This document shows positions 7,177 through 16,437 of a stretch of DNA of 64,000 nucleotides, one piece after another; within the stretch, counting starts at the first letter, position 1; each line of letters begins with the position of its first letter. Where the stretch lies: the NCBI GenBank assembly GCA_949316235.1, contig OX438758.1, positions 16,379,194-16,443,193 on the forward strand, in the 5' to 3' direction. The notes under the pieces are model-generated. The model searched no databases and was not told where the DNA came from. It was given only the letters and a program-made list of their open reading frames with translations. Both the position numbers and the translations under genes were made by a program. The DNA comes from Oegoconia quadripuncta. Its lineage: Eukaryota; Arthropoda; Insecta; Lepidoptera; Autostichidae.

Positions 7177-10100
7177 TTAAATTGTTATAGAATAATGCCC
7201 CCAGGACAAGGTTGAAATTTTATCGTTACAGATGAAACGTTTGTCGTCTCTTCCAGATAATGCTACTTTATTTTGTTCTCTAGTAAAAATTTGGTGTTTA
7301 ATTGATTTAAAATGAACATTTGTTCCTCTGAGCTCTTTACCAGTTCTTAAAACATTAACGTAATCTCTAAATTTCAATTGATTTATTACAGGCTTTTTAA
7401 CTCCCTTAGCTTTTTTAACTACTTTTTTACTTGTTCTGATACTGTATAACTTAGATCGCAAGCCTACAAATTCCAATAATATATTTCCACCCAACTCATC
7501 TTTAAATAAACCAGGTACTTTTTTATTGTCTTGAAGAATACCAAAGCGATTGTTATTAGAATAGTTACTAGTGTCAAAGTATCTAAGAAAATTTGATTTC
7601 AAATCAGAATAGAAGTCATCAGTATGAATAGAGTACAATAGACTGTCAGTATCGGTGTAACAAAGAGATAGTTTTTCTTTATAAAATTGTTTCATAACCG
7701 AATAATGGAAGTTATACATATGACTTTTCGATAGTTCTAACACCGAAAAGCCTATATAAATAGGTTTGTCTAATACTATCTTTTCCCGTTTCAATTGTAT
7801 TGCTACCAAATTTTCACAAAATACTGATACACTATGAAAGTTGGGTCGCGAAATAAGTTGTTCTGCAGAATAATATTTGTTGGTTTTATTACGATCATCA
7901 TTCCATCGATTGATAAGTTTTACGTCCACTCTACGTTCAGTATCTTCTAAGGTTTTACCAAAGATACTGTTATTTAAAAGTTTGAATAAATCTTGTTCAA
8001 ACAAGGAATTCGAATTCTGTCGTAACCTCGTATTCAAGTCAATGTATTGTTTCAAATACGGAGCTTGTTTGAAAGTTATGGCTTTATGAATTTTTTTTAA
8101 GCGTAAACCAAAATTTAAGCATGTTTTCAAATGAACGTAATGTATAACATAATTATATTTGTCATATAAATTTGGTATGAGTTTTTTACATTTTGATCCA
8201 GGCGGCACAAAATTTTCTACGCAAAATGGTAGGTCATTGTGTAAATCATGTAAGTTCTCAGGATATTCAAGATCAACTTCTAGAATATAACCGTCGCTGC
8301 TGTTATTAGATATCTTTGTTACATCAATATTACGACATTCCTCCTCATTGAGTAGTCTAAAACCTGAATACGGTAAATAATCACACATAGCAAAACCGTA
8401 AAGATTATTACAATCAACGTACATTAAATAAGTACTTTCTTTAGAGAGATCAAAATCTTCTTGATATTTGTTATTGGACTTAGCATATCTTTTACAACAC
8501 AAACTTATACCCCCTCGAATTCCTTTTTGTATCATACGTATCATTTCTAAATCAGTAATGAGTTCCAATTTGATCTTAGTTTTTAAAAGCATTGCATCAA
8601 AACTAAGGCTCGGAGCTGTCAAATAAAAAGCTGGATCTAGACCGTAATTATTCTTACAACTTCGTCTGAAACTCTCAAAGATATCACATAATAATAACGC
8701 GTCACTTTTAACGTACAGGTCCGTATATTCTCCAAGATTTTTTATTTTGAAAGTATGCCACACTTCATGAGCATGTTCGTAATCAGACTGGTTTATAGAA
8801 CTATCAGTGAGACTACTATAAAATTCGGTTATTGCAGGCAAATTTGTTTCATCATATTTGTCCCAAGATGACATATATTCGTAAGGGTAAATACCCTTGC
8901 GACGCAACAAATTAAATTGTTCCTCATTATGACAAATATTTCGTAAATGTATAAAATCATTATTTTCAAGATTCCTAGCTAATTGTTCAATACTGGTGCC
9001 TAAAAATTTGAATGAGTCTACAAAACGGACTGCAACAAAATTATCTTCGGATTCCGAAGTTGGGAAATATTTGGTAAAAGAGATGTAGTTCTCTTTAGTT
9101 TTCGGTATAACTTTTATTGACCCCGAAAATAAACTGAGTTCACGTATAAATAAATGACAATCATAACCTGATAAATTGTGAAAAAATACTGGAATAAATT
9201 TTGGTGTCTGTAATTTAAGGTTACAGTATGAATGAACTGCTCCTCTGTACTGTCCAGTGAAGTGACAATGTTCTTTGACTTTGTCATCTAACAATAAATT
9301 ATTACATAAGTAACAATATTCTGCGCGCTCAAAATCAAGAGTGTCATCTATCTTTAAAGAAATAGGAACTGGGTTCTCGGAAGATGACTTTATTTTGCTA
9401 TGAATTTTTATTGCGTCCTTTTGCAAATATTCAATAAATCGTTTACTGCAATCAATTCCACGATAAGATCTCAGGCGATTAAAACTGCTATCGTAATTAC
9501 AAACAATATAATATGAAAATGCAGAAGGAATATGTTTTTGTACGTTTATAGTACGCGTACCATTACTTTCACTGCATGGTTGTAGAAATGTTTCAAAGTC
9601 AGCATAAATGACGAACGGGATATTCTGCATACATTGATAATTTTTGAATTGCATACAAGTACCCTGTTCCGGTAAAACTGTAGCAACCTTACCACAGCCA
9701 TGACTCTCATATTCAGGATTACTTTTGAAAAATAACAAACAATCATCACAAAAATATATTTTTCCGTGATGCTTTGTTATTTGACGTCTAACCAAAGTAG
9801 AAAATTTTTTTATGAGACAATAGTGAGATTTGGAATTGTGGTGAAGTAACAGCATATTAATATGACATTTTTTACGCATGTTTGTCCTGTACAATGGTCC
9901 TGTAACGCTACCTTTTTCCAACCCATATATATTCACACTAATATTTTCATTATTTTTTTCGAAAATTTTAATATCACTGAGTGATATCGGAAAGGACATA
10001 TCTTTTAAATTTAATACACTACTAAAATGAGGATAAGAAGATACCCGACTTGCATTCTTTTTCGTTGGATATAAAGCTGCCATTACAGTCCACGCGAAGC

Positions 10101-10716
10101 AAAAATCATCATCATTTCTTATGTTTAAACACGCTCGTTTAGCTTTGATATGTTTCGGTAACTCTATAAAACTGCCCCCCCTCAGAGGTGAGTACTTATT
10201 AATGTTAGCTTCAAGATACAAAATATCTAACAGCGACCACCCGCTACCTTGCTCTTGAAATTCATCGACTTTTTTGCTAATTATATTACTTATTGTCTGT
10301 AATAAATCGCTGAAACTGTAATTTTTATGTAATGCTATATTTTCTGTAGCAAAGGACTTAATTTCCATTGTATCATTTTTAGGTAACATAACTTTGATAA
10401 AGAGCTCAAAATTAACTTTCACGCTTATGTGATTAGATAAAGCTGCAACGAGCAGAGTTTGCAGTCGCGACGCTATGCATTGCAGGTAGTACACAGGTGA
10501 GGTGATTGCTATTTCACCATTCTCGGAACCTTGACCGCGCACATTACTTATGCGATAAGAAGCTATACGACTTCTAAATGCGGAACATATTTTTTCTATT
10601 CCAGTATCAAAAGAGATTGCAACATTATTTTTATGGATAATACTACGTAAATGCCCGGAGAAAGCTTTACTTCGAACACTTTTTTGGCATTCTGAACAAA
10701 ATATAGTTTTATTCAT
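7177..10716 (-). CDS. POLB: Protein-primed family B DNA polymerase
   Basis: An intact 1179-residue polymerase that would replicate the element from its protein-capped ends. The N-terminus has a C2H2-like finger (CSECQKS...GHLRSIIH). A second Cys/His cluster follows near residue 340, and a zinc-binding CYLCNNLL...CHFTGQYRGAVHSYCNL near 490. The 3'-5' exonuclease motifs are YADFETF (about 370), FHNLSGYDCHLF and YVKSDALLL. Polymerase motif A is DCNNLYGFAM, motif B includes NSIFGKT, and motif C is YTDTDS (about 1020). This is the Polinton/bidnavirus-type protein-primed enzyme. The start at 10716 is supported by the finger following at once. No frameshift or stop is seen. Confidence 0.95.
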   Translation of the reverse strand: MNKTIFCSECQKSVRSKAFSGHLRSIIHKNNVAISFDTGIEKICSAFRSRIASYRISNVRGQGSENGEIAITSPVYYLQCIASRLQTLLVAALSNHISVKVNFELFIKVMLPKNDTMEIKSFATENIALHKNYSFSDLLQTISNIISKKVDEFQEQGSGWSLLDILYLEANINKYSPLRGGSFIELPKHIKAKRACLNIRNDDDFCFAWTVMAALYPTKKNASRVSSYPHFSSVLNLKDMSFPISLSDIKIFEKNNENISVNIYGLEKGSVTGPLYRTNMRKKCHINMLLLHHNSKSHYCLIKKFSTLVRRQITKHHGKIYFCDDCLLFFKSNPEYESHGCGKVATVLPEQGTCMQFKNYQCMQNIPFVIYADFETFLQPCSESNGTRTINVQKHIPSAFSYYIVCNYDSSFNRLRSYRGIDCSKRFIEYLQKDAIKIHSKIKSSSENPVPISLKIDDTLDFERAEYCYLCNNLLLDDKVKEHCHFTGQYRGAVHSYCNLKLQTPKFIPVFFHNLSGYDCHLFIRELSLFSGSIKVIPKTKENYISFTKYFPTSESEDNFVAVRFVDSFKFLGTSIEQLARNLENNDFIHLRNICHNEEQFNLLRRKGIYPYEYMSSWDKYDETNLPAITEFYSSLTDSSINQSDYEHAHEVWHTFKIKNLGEYTDLYVKSDALLLCDIFESFRRSCKNNYGLDPAFYLTAPSLSFDAMLLKTKIKLELITDLEMIRMIQKGIRGGISLCCKRYAKSNNKYQEDFDLSKESTYLMYVDCNNLYGFAMCDYLPYSGFRLLNEEECRNIDVTKISNNSSDGYILEVDLEYPENLHDLHNDLPFCVENFVPPGSKCKKLIPNLYDKYNYVIHYVHLKTCLNFGLRLKKIHKAITFKQAPYLKQYIDLNTRLRQNSNSLFEQDLFKLLNNSIFGKTLEDTERRVDVKLINRWNDDRNKTNKYYSAEQLISRPNFHSVSVFCENLVAIQLKREKIVLDKPIYIGFSVLELSKSHMYNFHYSVMKQFYKEKLSLCYTDTDSLLYSIHTDDFYSDLKSNFLRYFDTSNYSNNNRFGILQDNKKVPGLFKDELGGNILLEFVGLRSKLYSIRTSKKVVKKAKGVKKPVINQLKFRDYVNVLRTGKELRGTNVHFKSIKHQIFTREQNKVALSGRDDKRFICNDKISTLSWGHYSITI

Positions 10717-11010
10717 TGTAAAATTTTCAATAAAACACTATTATTTACTTCAAAAATAAAGAAATCGGTATGTTTTACTAAAACATACTAATTTTAAGAA
10801 GAAATACTATAAAACATTTGATTCAAATATTGAAGCTTACTTTTATCCTTATAGAATACCAGCGGCACTCTCAGTAGCCACCTACTTTAAGTTAGTCTAT
10901 TTATGAAATTATTTACTATGGAAATAAAAATTAAAAAATGTTGTCTTCTACAGTAATAATTCTAAGAACCTATTATTGTAAGTGTCCAAAATATGTATTA
11001 TAATTATTTT
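10717..11010. other. AT-rich segment containing the Polinton right boundary
   Basis: No open frame. The Polinton's right inverted repeat should lie here, but without the left end it cannot be recognised. A TGTTGTCTTCTACAGTA motif at about 10938 resembles the 11193 and 11287 repeats nearby, suggesting that host-gene-derived duplicates begin before 11010. Confidence 0.35.
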
Positions 11011-11155
11011 TTAATTTTTATCCCTTCCATCTAGTGCCCACAGAGGATCCTCACTGACCACTTGAAGTATTAAAAAAAAAATGAGCGCTAATTACGTTCT
11101 TTCGATACGCTTATCATAATATTATCGCGGTGTTGTATCTAACACTCGAAAATGA
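11011..11155 (-). pseudogene. Decayed duplicate of the host gene's last exon
   Basis: This stretch aligns with 11365-11525 of the intact exon. Shared segments include CCCACAGAGGATCCTC, ATGAGCGCT and CGGTGTTGTA in the same order and orientation, with many substitutions and an A-run insertion. The motif GAGACTGTTTTCTACAGTCT also occurs twice (11193 and 11287), showing repeated local duplication around the exon's 3' end. The copy has lost its reading frame. Confidence 0.75.
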
Positions 11156-11314
11156 AAAAGGATTGGTTATCTATAAAATGAAATTATTAAAAGAGACTGT
11201 TTTCTACAGTCTTATATAAACTTATTTATAATATAATACCCTATTATATTTAAATGGAAAAATATAGGGAAATGAAATTGAAATAAGAGACTGTTTTCTA
11301 CAGTCTATATAAAC

Positions 11315-14019
11315 TTATTTTTTTGAATTAGCATTGCTGTAGAAGATGGCCTCTTTTTTAAATTTCTTTTTCCCTTCTTTAAAAACCTCTTTCACCAGTG
11401 TCCACAGAGGATCCTCGGTGGTCACTTGCAGTCTCAAATGAGCGCTGGTTTTGTCGAAGCGCTCTCTGGAGGGAACGCTTATGATATCAACGGTGTTGTA
11501 CACCCTAACGTCAAAGAAAAAGTCACCCTCGAGTTGATCGTGCTGCCGAAGCACTCCGCCCGCAACCTGCCGCGCTAAAGAGGACCACAATGGGTCAGTT
11601 TTCGGCGTCACCTCCTCCTCCGCTGCGCCGAAGAGTTCCTCGGCCACAGATGCTTTCTCGGAGGTTTTACTGTAAAAAATAAATAAACAAATTAAGCATA
11701 ATCAAACTCAAAATTAATCTATAATCTGTAATAAAGGCCTGAACAGGCTGAACCAATATTTTTTTACTACATTTCATAATAAAAAACAAATTTGGACACC
11801 CAACAATTATCTAAATAGCTTTGTTTAAATAACAATTCATCCATACAAACAGTTTTTTTGATTTACTCAATCAGTTATAAGTGACAAAAGTGTTCATCAC
11901 ATCATGGTATTCGAACACACAACTAATTACCCAGAATCCCCATTTTGCATTACTCGGAATATTTATAAAAGTTTTATTTAGGAATTGTCTCGATGCAGGA
12001 ATTGAACCGGGACCTTGCGTGCGAATTACGGTACGATACACCACGAATAAATACTAAGCAATGATCAATGTATTCAGAAATATTCTCGGCGATAATATGT
12101 ACATACCCAATTTCTCTTTTTTTAGCAGGCGCCTTTTTCGATGATTGAGACTGGGCCTTGGTGGGTTTTCTCGTCTTTTTCGGTGGACTGAAAAATACAA
12201 AAGAATAGTATAAATTTTTTGGTAAAATTAAAATATGTGGTGTAGTCGCTAACGTCTGGCGTAGATTGCCCTTGACTGTCGAATAAAAATATCACTAATC
12301 GGAACCGCCTCGTAAGTTATAAAATCTTAGACAAAGGAGACCAGAGAAGGAGGACTTAAGGCTGTTGATGTGTCTCATACATGGTTTCACTCACTTGACA
12401 ATTCAAAAATAAGTTTGGAAAAAAACTAATTACCTCGGCTTTGGTTCAGGGACCTCGACGCTGCTCTCCTCTGCGGAATCAACTTCCGATTCACTTAATA
12501 CCGGGGCGACCGCGGCGGCCTTGCGTTTCCTGTACTCGGTTTCAGACCTAAGGATATTACCAAATATGAATTAAAATTAACATTTTATGCTTTTAAAAAT
12601 ATCGCTTTTTGGACAAAAATTCTAAATAACCTAGGTTTTAGAAAATAATATGGTTTTGAATTTGAGTATAAATTAATTGATAGGAGTTACGGTTTCTGTC
12701 ACATGTCACAAATAATTCTGACTAAACCGTGTTGTAATGGGCCACTAAAAGACAACACCGAAAAAATACATAAATTATTATGTTCTAACGGTGAGGTTTT
12801 TGAAACATTAAACACTTATTGTTTTGAAACGCCCAGACGTTTATGTTTCGGACAAAGATTGTGAAATTTGTATATATGTATGTTTCGGGGTATATAAAAA
12901 ATAAACCAAACTCACGAACATTATTTCGACGCACTTAAACCGAATGTTCACAGAAGACTGCGGCACTTGAACCGAATTTAAGGCCTTGAAAAAGAATTTT
13001 CACGGAGCACACACTACACTGCAGCACCTGGAGCGAATAATTGGATTGATAGGTAATTCCCACAGTTTTATTAAAATGTAAAATACGTACTTACATAGGC
13101 ACACTATTACACATTTACTCATACACAGGTAAACATTGAAAAACAATTCTATCAAATTACAAGACGTATCCAATTCACATAAAGCGGTATCATTAAATGT
13201 GCAAAAGTATATATGTTTACTCATCACTTTTAAGCCCAACGTAACAAAAAGAGGTATTATAAGTTTGAGCTTATCTGTTTGTCACCGCCTCAGAAAGAAT
13301 GAACCGATATAAATGCAGTTTTTCGAGAACTGGTATTTGCGAGATGTTTAATAATGCTAATAAAATTGAATTCTTTTATAGTACCTTTATTTCTTAAATT
13401 TTAATATGAGTTCAGTAAGTACGTACTACTTGCTAGAATAATCAAGTAAAATAGGTAATTAGAAAACCTAGATTTTTTTAAAATTTAAAGGTATCTTTTG
13501 TATATTTTTTAGAATAGAATAGTTTGGTGTTTTAAGCATTGTAGTTTTGTCGGTCTCTGACGTCGTATAGATCCAGGACGGGTGAACTGATGATGGCTCA
13601 GAAACCATATTTTATAAAAGTAAGGTACACGTTTCAAATGTATATTTTTGTATTTAAATCAGTAAGTACATACCTATCATGATACAAGATTACATTGTAC
13701 AATATCGAGTTGCATACAAAAGATGATCCAGTGACTATTTGAGAAGTATGAGATTGTTTAAACATAATTAAATGTTCATCAAATAAACAACAACTTGTAC
13801 ATAAATGTACTTTGTTATAGTATATTTCAGTAGGAGAAATCGAACCTGCATCACAAACAATCTAATAGGTAGCGTTAGCGGACTACTAAGTCACAGAGGT
13901 GTTTGATAAAATTGTTGACACTGTAATTGTCATGTAATATCACCTATCATGCGGCGACTCGCTGTCGCCGTCATCGGAGCTGCTGACAAGGGAATCTTTA
14001 CAGTTCCCAGCGCTTGTAC
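11315..14019 (-). CDS. Host gene: charged, probably nuclear protein (5' partial, four exons seen)
   Basis: Four exons join in frame with consensus splice sites: 13944-14019, 12434-12547, 12107-12187 and 11315-11669 (stop at 11315). Phases agree at all three junctions, giving at least 207 residues; upstream exons are not found. The N-terminal part is Ser/Asp/Glu-rich (SSSDDGDSESP, ESEVDSAEES). A basic tract follows (YRKRKAAA; PPKKTRKPTK; SSKKAPAKKR) that looks like a nuclear localisation or DNA-contact region. The last exon encodes a more ordered part (DPLWSSLARQVAGGVLRQ, DFFFDVRVYNTV, DPLWTLVKEVFKEGKKKFK). DPLW occurs twice about 80 residues apart. I do not recognise the family. A chromatin-associated function is an inference from composition. 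Its exons have balanced base composition unlike the surrounding AT-rich DNA. Confidence 0.65.
12548..13943 (-). other. Intron of the host gene
   Basis: A 1.4-kb AT-rich intron. About 12915-13040 contains three loose copies of a CACTTGAACCGAAT-type motif. The small open frames are not convincing. Confidence 0.5.
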
Positions 14020-15194
14020 CTAATAGTGATGTGTTGTAATAATATAATATTACGCTTATTTTTAACATGTTGCAGAATATCATTTGCTGTTTATGAAGAA
14101 ATATTGTTTATGAAAATAAGATAATCACTTTACACAACAAACCTGTATAGTAGCCCAGGGAAAATACGGTAAAAAATTAGCTTAGCTAAACATAATACAG
14201 AACCGACTTATATAATTGCTATCTTATAGAGGTATATTAAAGATGTAATTTTGAATAATTAAGCCTAAAAAAAAAAAACGAGCGCTTAGTCTAGATTTTT
14301 TTTAGAAAACCCTATTTTTAATTTATATCTTAATAACAGTAAATACTAACTGATATTTCATTAGGTAGGCTTTTGTTAAACACAATTAACTTATTGATGG
14401 ATAAAAAACTAAGCATGTTATAGTTAGACATGCATGTATTTTAGCCGAAAAAATTTTAAAGAAATAAACACCCATCAATTACTTATGCATTTGTTTTAAC
14501 TTATTTTAATATTAAAATAAAAAATTATTATAAACACATTTTTTCAACTTTAGCTTATTTGTTACTACATTTACAACACTTTATTAAATGTTTCAAGAAA
14601 ATCGCGGTTATTTGTTTTTCCGAGGTCAAACCGTATTTTCTCGGGGCTATAGGAATATTATTGTGGTGTTAAGAATTATAAATATATTGTAGCGATACTT
14701 ACTGTTAGCTGCTTGTTTGTCATGATATTAAAAAAGTTCATTCGATCTAAGTAGATGTTAGTAGTCACTCTGAACAAATTTATGGGGCATAAATTATATC
14801 TAAATCAAAGGGGTCTTTTTGTCTAAATTTCTATGCTTACCGATATATTATCTGCTACCATTAAATGTGACCTTTTAAATAGGTACTTGATAAAAATACG
14901 CTTAGACATGTGTCACTGTGATTTGATAACGTAACTACCTACCTATTAAACTAATAACAATTATACCCATCACTAGTATCTTTAATGCATTCATTTGTTA
15001 TCCAGTACTGGGTATGTGAGTTGTTACACGTGGTTACTTTTTGAAACGGATTTTCAAAAAAAGTGTATTTCTGATTTCATCTAAAATGTAGAAAAAAGAC
15101 CAGTTGATTCGGGATGCGAAAAAGTTTCTGGGAAAGTGGATTTCATCATATTATATTGAGTAATTGGGATTTGATCTGGGTGTCAGGGAAGTCA
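14020..15194. other. AT-rich intronic or intergenic DNA
   Basis: No convincing gene, RNA or element. It contains A-runs and scattered short repeats, and probably belongs to an upstream intron of the host gene at 11315-14019. Confidence 0.4.
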
Positions 15195-15990
15195 AGTGCT
15201 TTGCAAGGTCAGGGATACATTCCAGCTTCTTGAGGTTAGTCCATAGCACATTGTGAAGTGTCCAGCAGGACTGGAATATGGTTCTATTTCTTGTACTCTT
15301 GTATAGTACTCGAAGTTAGTCCATAGCACATTGTGAAATGCCTGGCTGGACTGGGATATGGTTCTATCTCTCGTATCTACTGTATAGTACTCGAGGTTAA
15401 TTCGTAGCACATTGTGAAATGCCTGGCTGGACTGGGATACGGTATCTATCTCTTGTAGTGCCCGGCTGGACTGGGATACGATTTTACTTGATTTTTTCTT
15501 GAGGTTAGTCCATAGCACATTGTGAAGTGTCCAGCAGGACTGGAATATGGTTCTATTTCTTGTACTCTTGTATAGTGCTCGAAGTTAGTCTATAGCACAT
15601 TGTGAAATGGCTGGACTGGAATATGGTTCTATCTCTCGTATCTACTGTATAGTACTCGAGGTTATTCGTAGCACATTGTGAAATGCCTGGCTGGACTGGG
15701 ATACGGTTCTATCTCTTGTAGTACTGTTTAGTACACGACATGAGAGTCCGTAGCACATGTGAAGTGCCCGGCTGGACTGGGATACGATTTTACCTCTTGG
15801 AAATACGGTTAAGTACTTGAGTGACAATGCTGGACTCCTTCTGAATATCATGCATTTCATTACACGACATGGGAGTCCGTAGCACATGTGAAGTGCCCGG
15901 CTGGACTGGGATACGATTTTACCTCTTGGAAATACGGTTAAGTACTTGAAGTGACAATGTAGGACTCCTTCTGAATATCATGCATTTCAT
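15195..15990. repeat. Minisatellite, ~80-bp units changing to ~128-bp units
   Basis: The phrase GTCCATAGCACATTGTGAA or a variant recurs at about 15239, 15319, 15400, 15508, 15588, 15664, 15746 and 15874. Each is followed by a (C)CTGGCTGGACTGGGATA phrase and TATAGTACTCGA. Spacing is near 80 bp for the early units. The last two units are about 128 bp and nearly identical to each other, so the newest duplication is at the right end. Open frames on the minus strand here are by-products of the repeat. Confidence 0.85.
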
Positions 15991-16303
15991 CCTCAAAGAA
16001 AAATATAATTGTTGATATTAAACTGATACCAGAGTCTGATTCGTGCCATCCGTTGTGCCTTAGCTAGTAGTCACTATTCTGAGTTGTGTACGTAAACATA
16101 ATGCAATATGAAAAATCAAGTTGTGTGTGTTAGATAAGGACGTCTGCTGATTATTCGGTGAGTTCAATTGATTCTGTTAATTATAAGATTTCAGGAAGTT
16201 TAAAATCTTCTCTTAATATTTTTATCATAACGGGTTATACACCTGTGATAAACACGTTTTCATATCAACACTATGAAATTTTAAGTTGAAAATAAATGAT
16301 TTT
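15991..16303. other. Non-coding stretch between minisatellite and hairpin
   Basis: AT-rich with no open frame or repeat that I can name. Confidence 0.35.
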
Positions 16304-16437
16304 TTATAAAGAAATTGGGAATCTAGATCACAAAACGATATGCCTCATACGGAGCGGAGTGAAACGGAGCGAAGTGACGAGCGAAGCGAGTCTTGAGGGC
16401 ATATCAGTTTTGTGAGCTAGAGTTCCCAATTCCTTTA
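16304..16437. repeat. Hairpin (foldback) repeat at the broken end of the BEL element
   Basis: The left arm at about 16304-16347 (AAATTGGGAATCTAGATCAC...) and the right arm at about 16390-16437 are imperfect inverted copies of about 40 bp. They flank a GAGCGAAGTGACGAGCGAAG-type centre. The right arm directly abuts the truncated pol frame. It may be a foldback/MITE-like element whose insertion or recombination removed the 3' end of the retrotransposon. Confidence 0.7.

Larger units (their letters stand above)
1..10716. mobile_element. Polinton/Maverick (adintovirus-like) element, left end outside window
   Basis: The block combines a retroviral-type integrase, a protein-primed family B polymerase, an adenain-like cysteine protease, a penton-like and a hexon-like protein, and a parvovirus-type PLA2 domain. 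That set is diagnostic of Polintons/Mavericks, also described as adintoviruses. Nine rightward genes are packed with gaps or overlaps of tens of bases. Two genes, including the polymerase, run leftward from the right side. All frames are open, so the copy is young or recently active. The packaging ATPase normally expected is not seen and may lie upstream. The terminal inverted repeats cannot be identified because the left end is missing. The right boundary lies somewhere in 10717-11010. Confidence 0.9.

Noticed and set aside
15192..15887. Two minus-strand protein frames
   Set aside because: They are translations of the minisatellite units, with repeated peptide phrases and no independent support.
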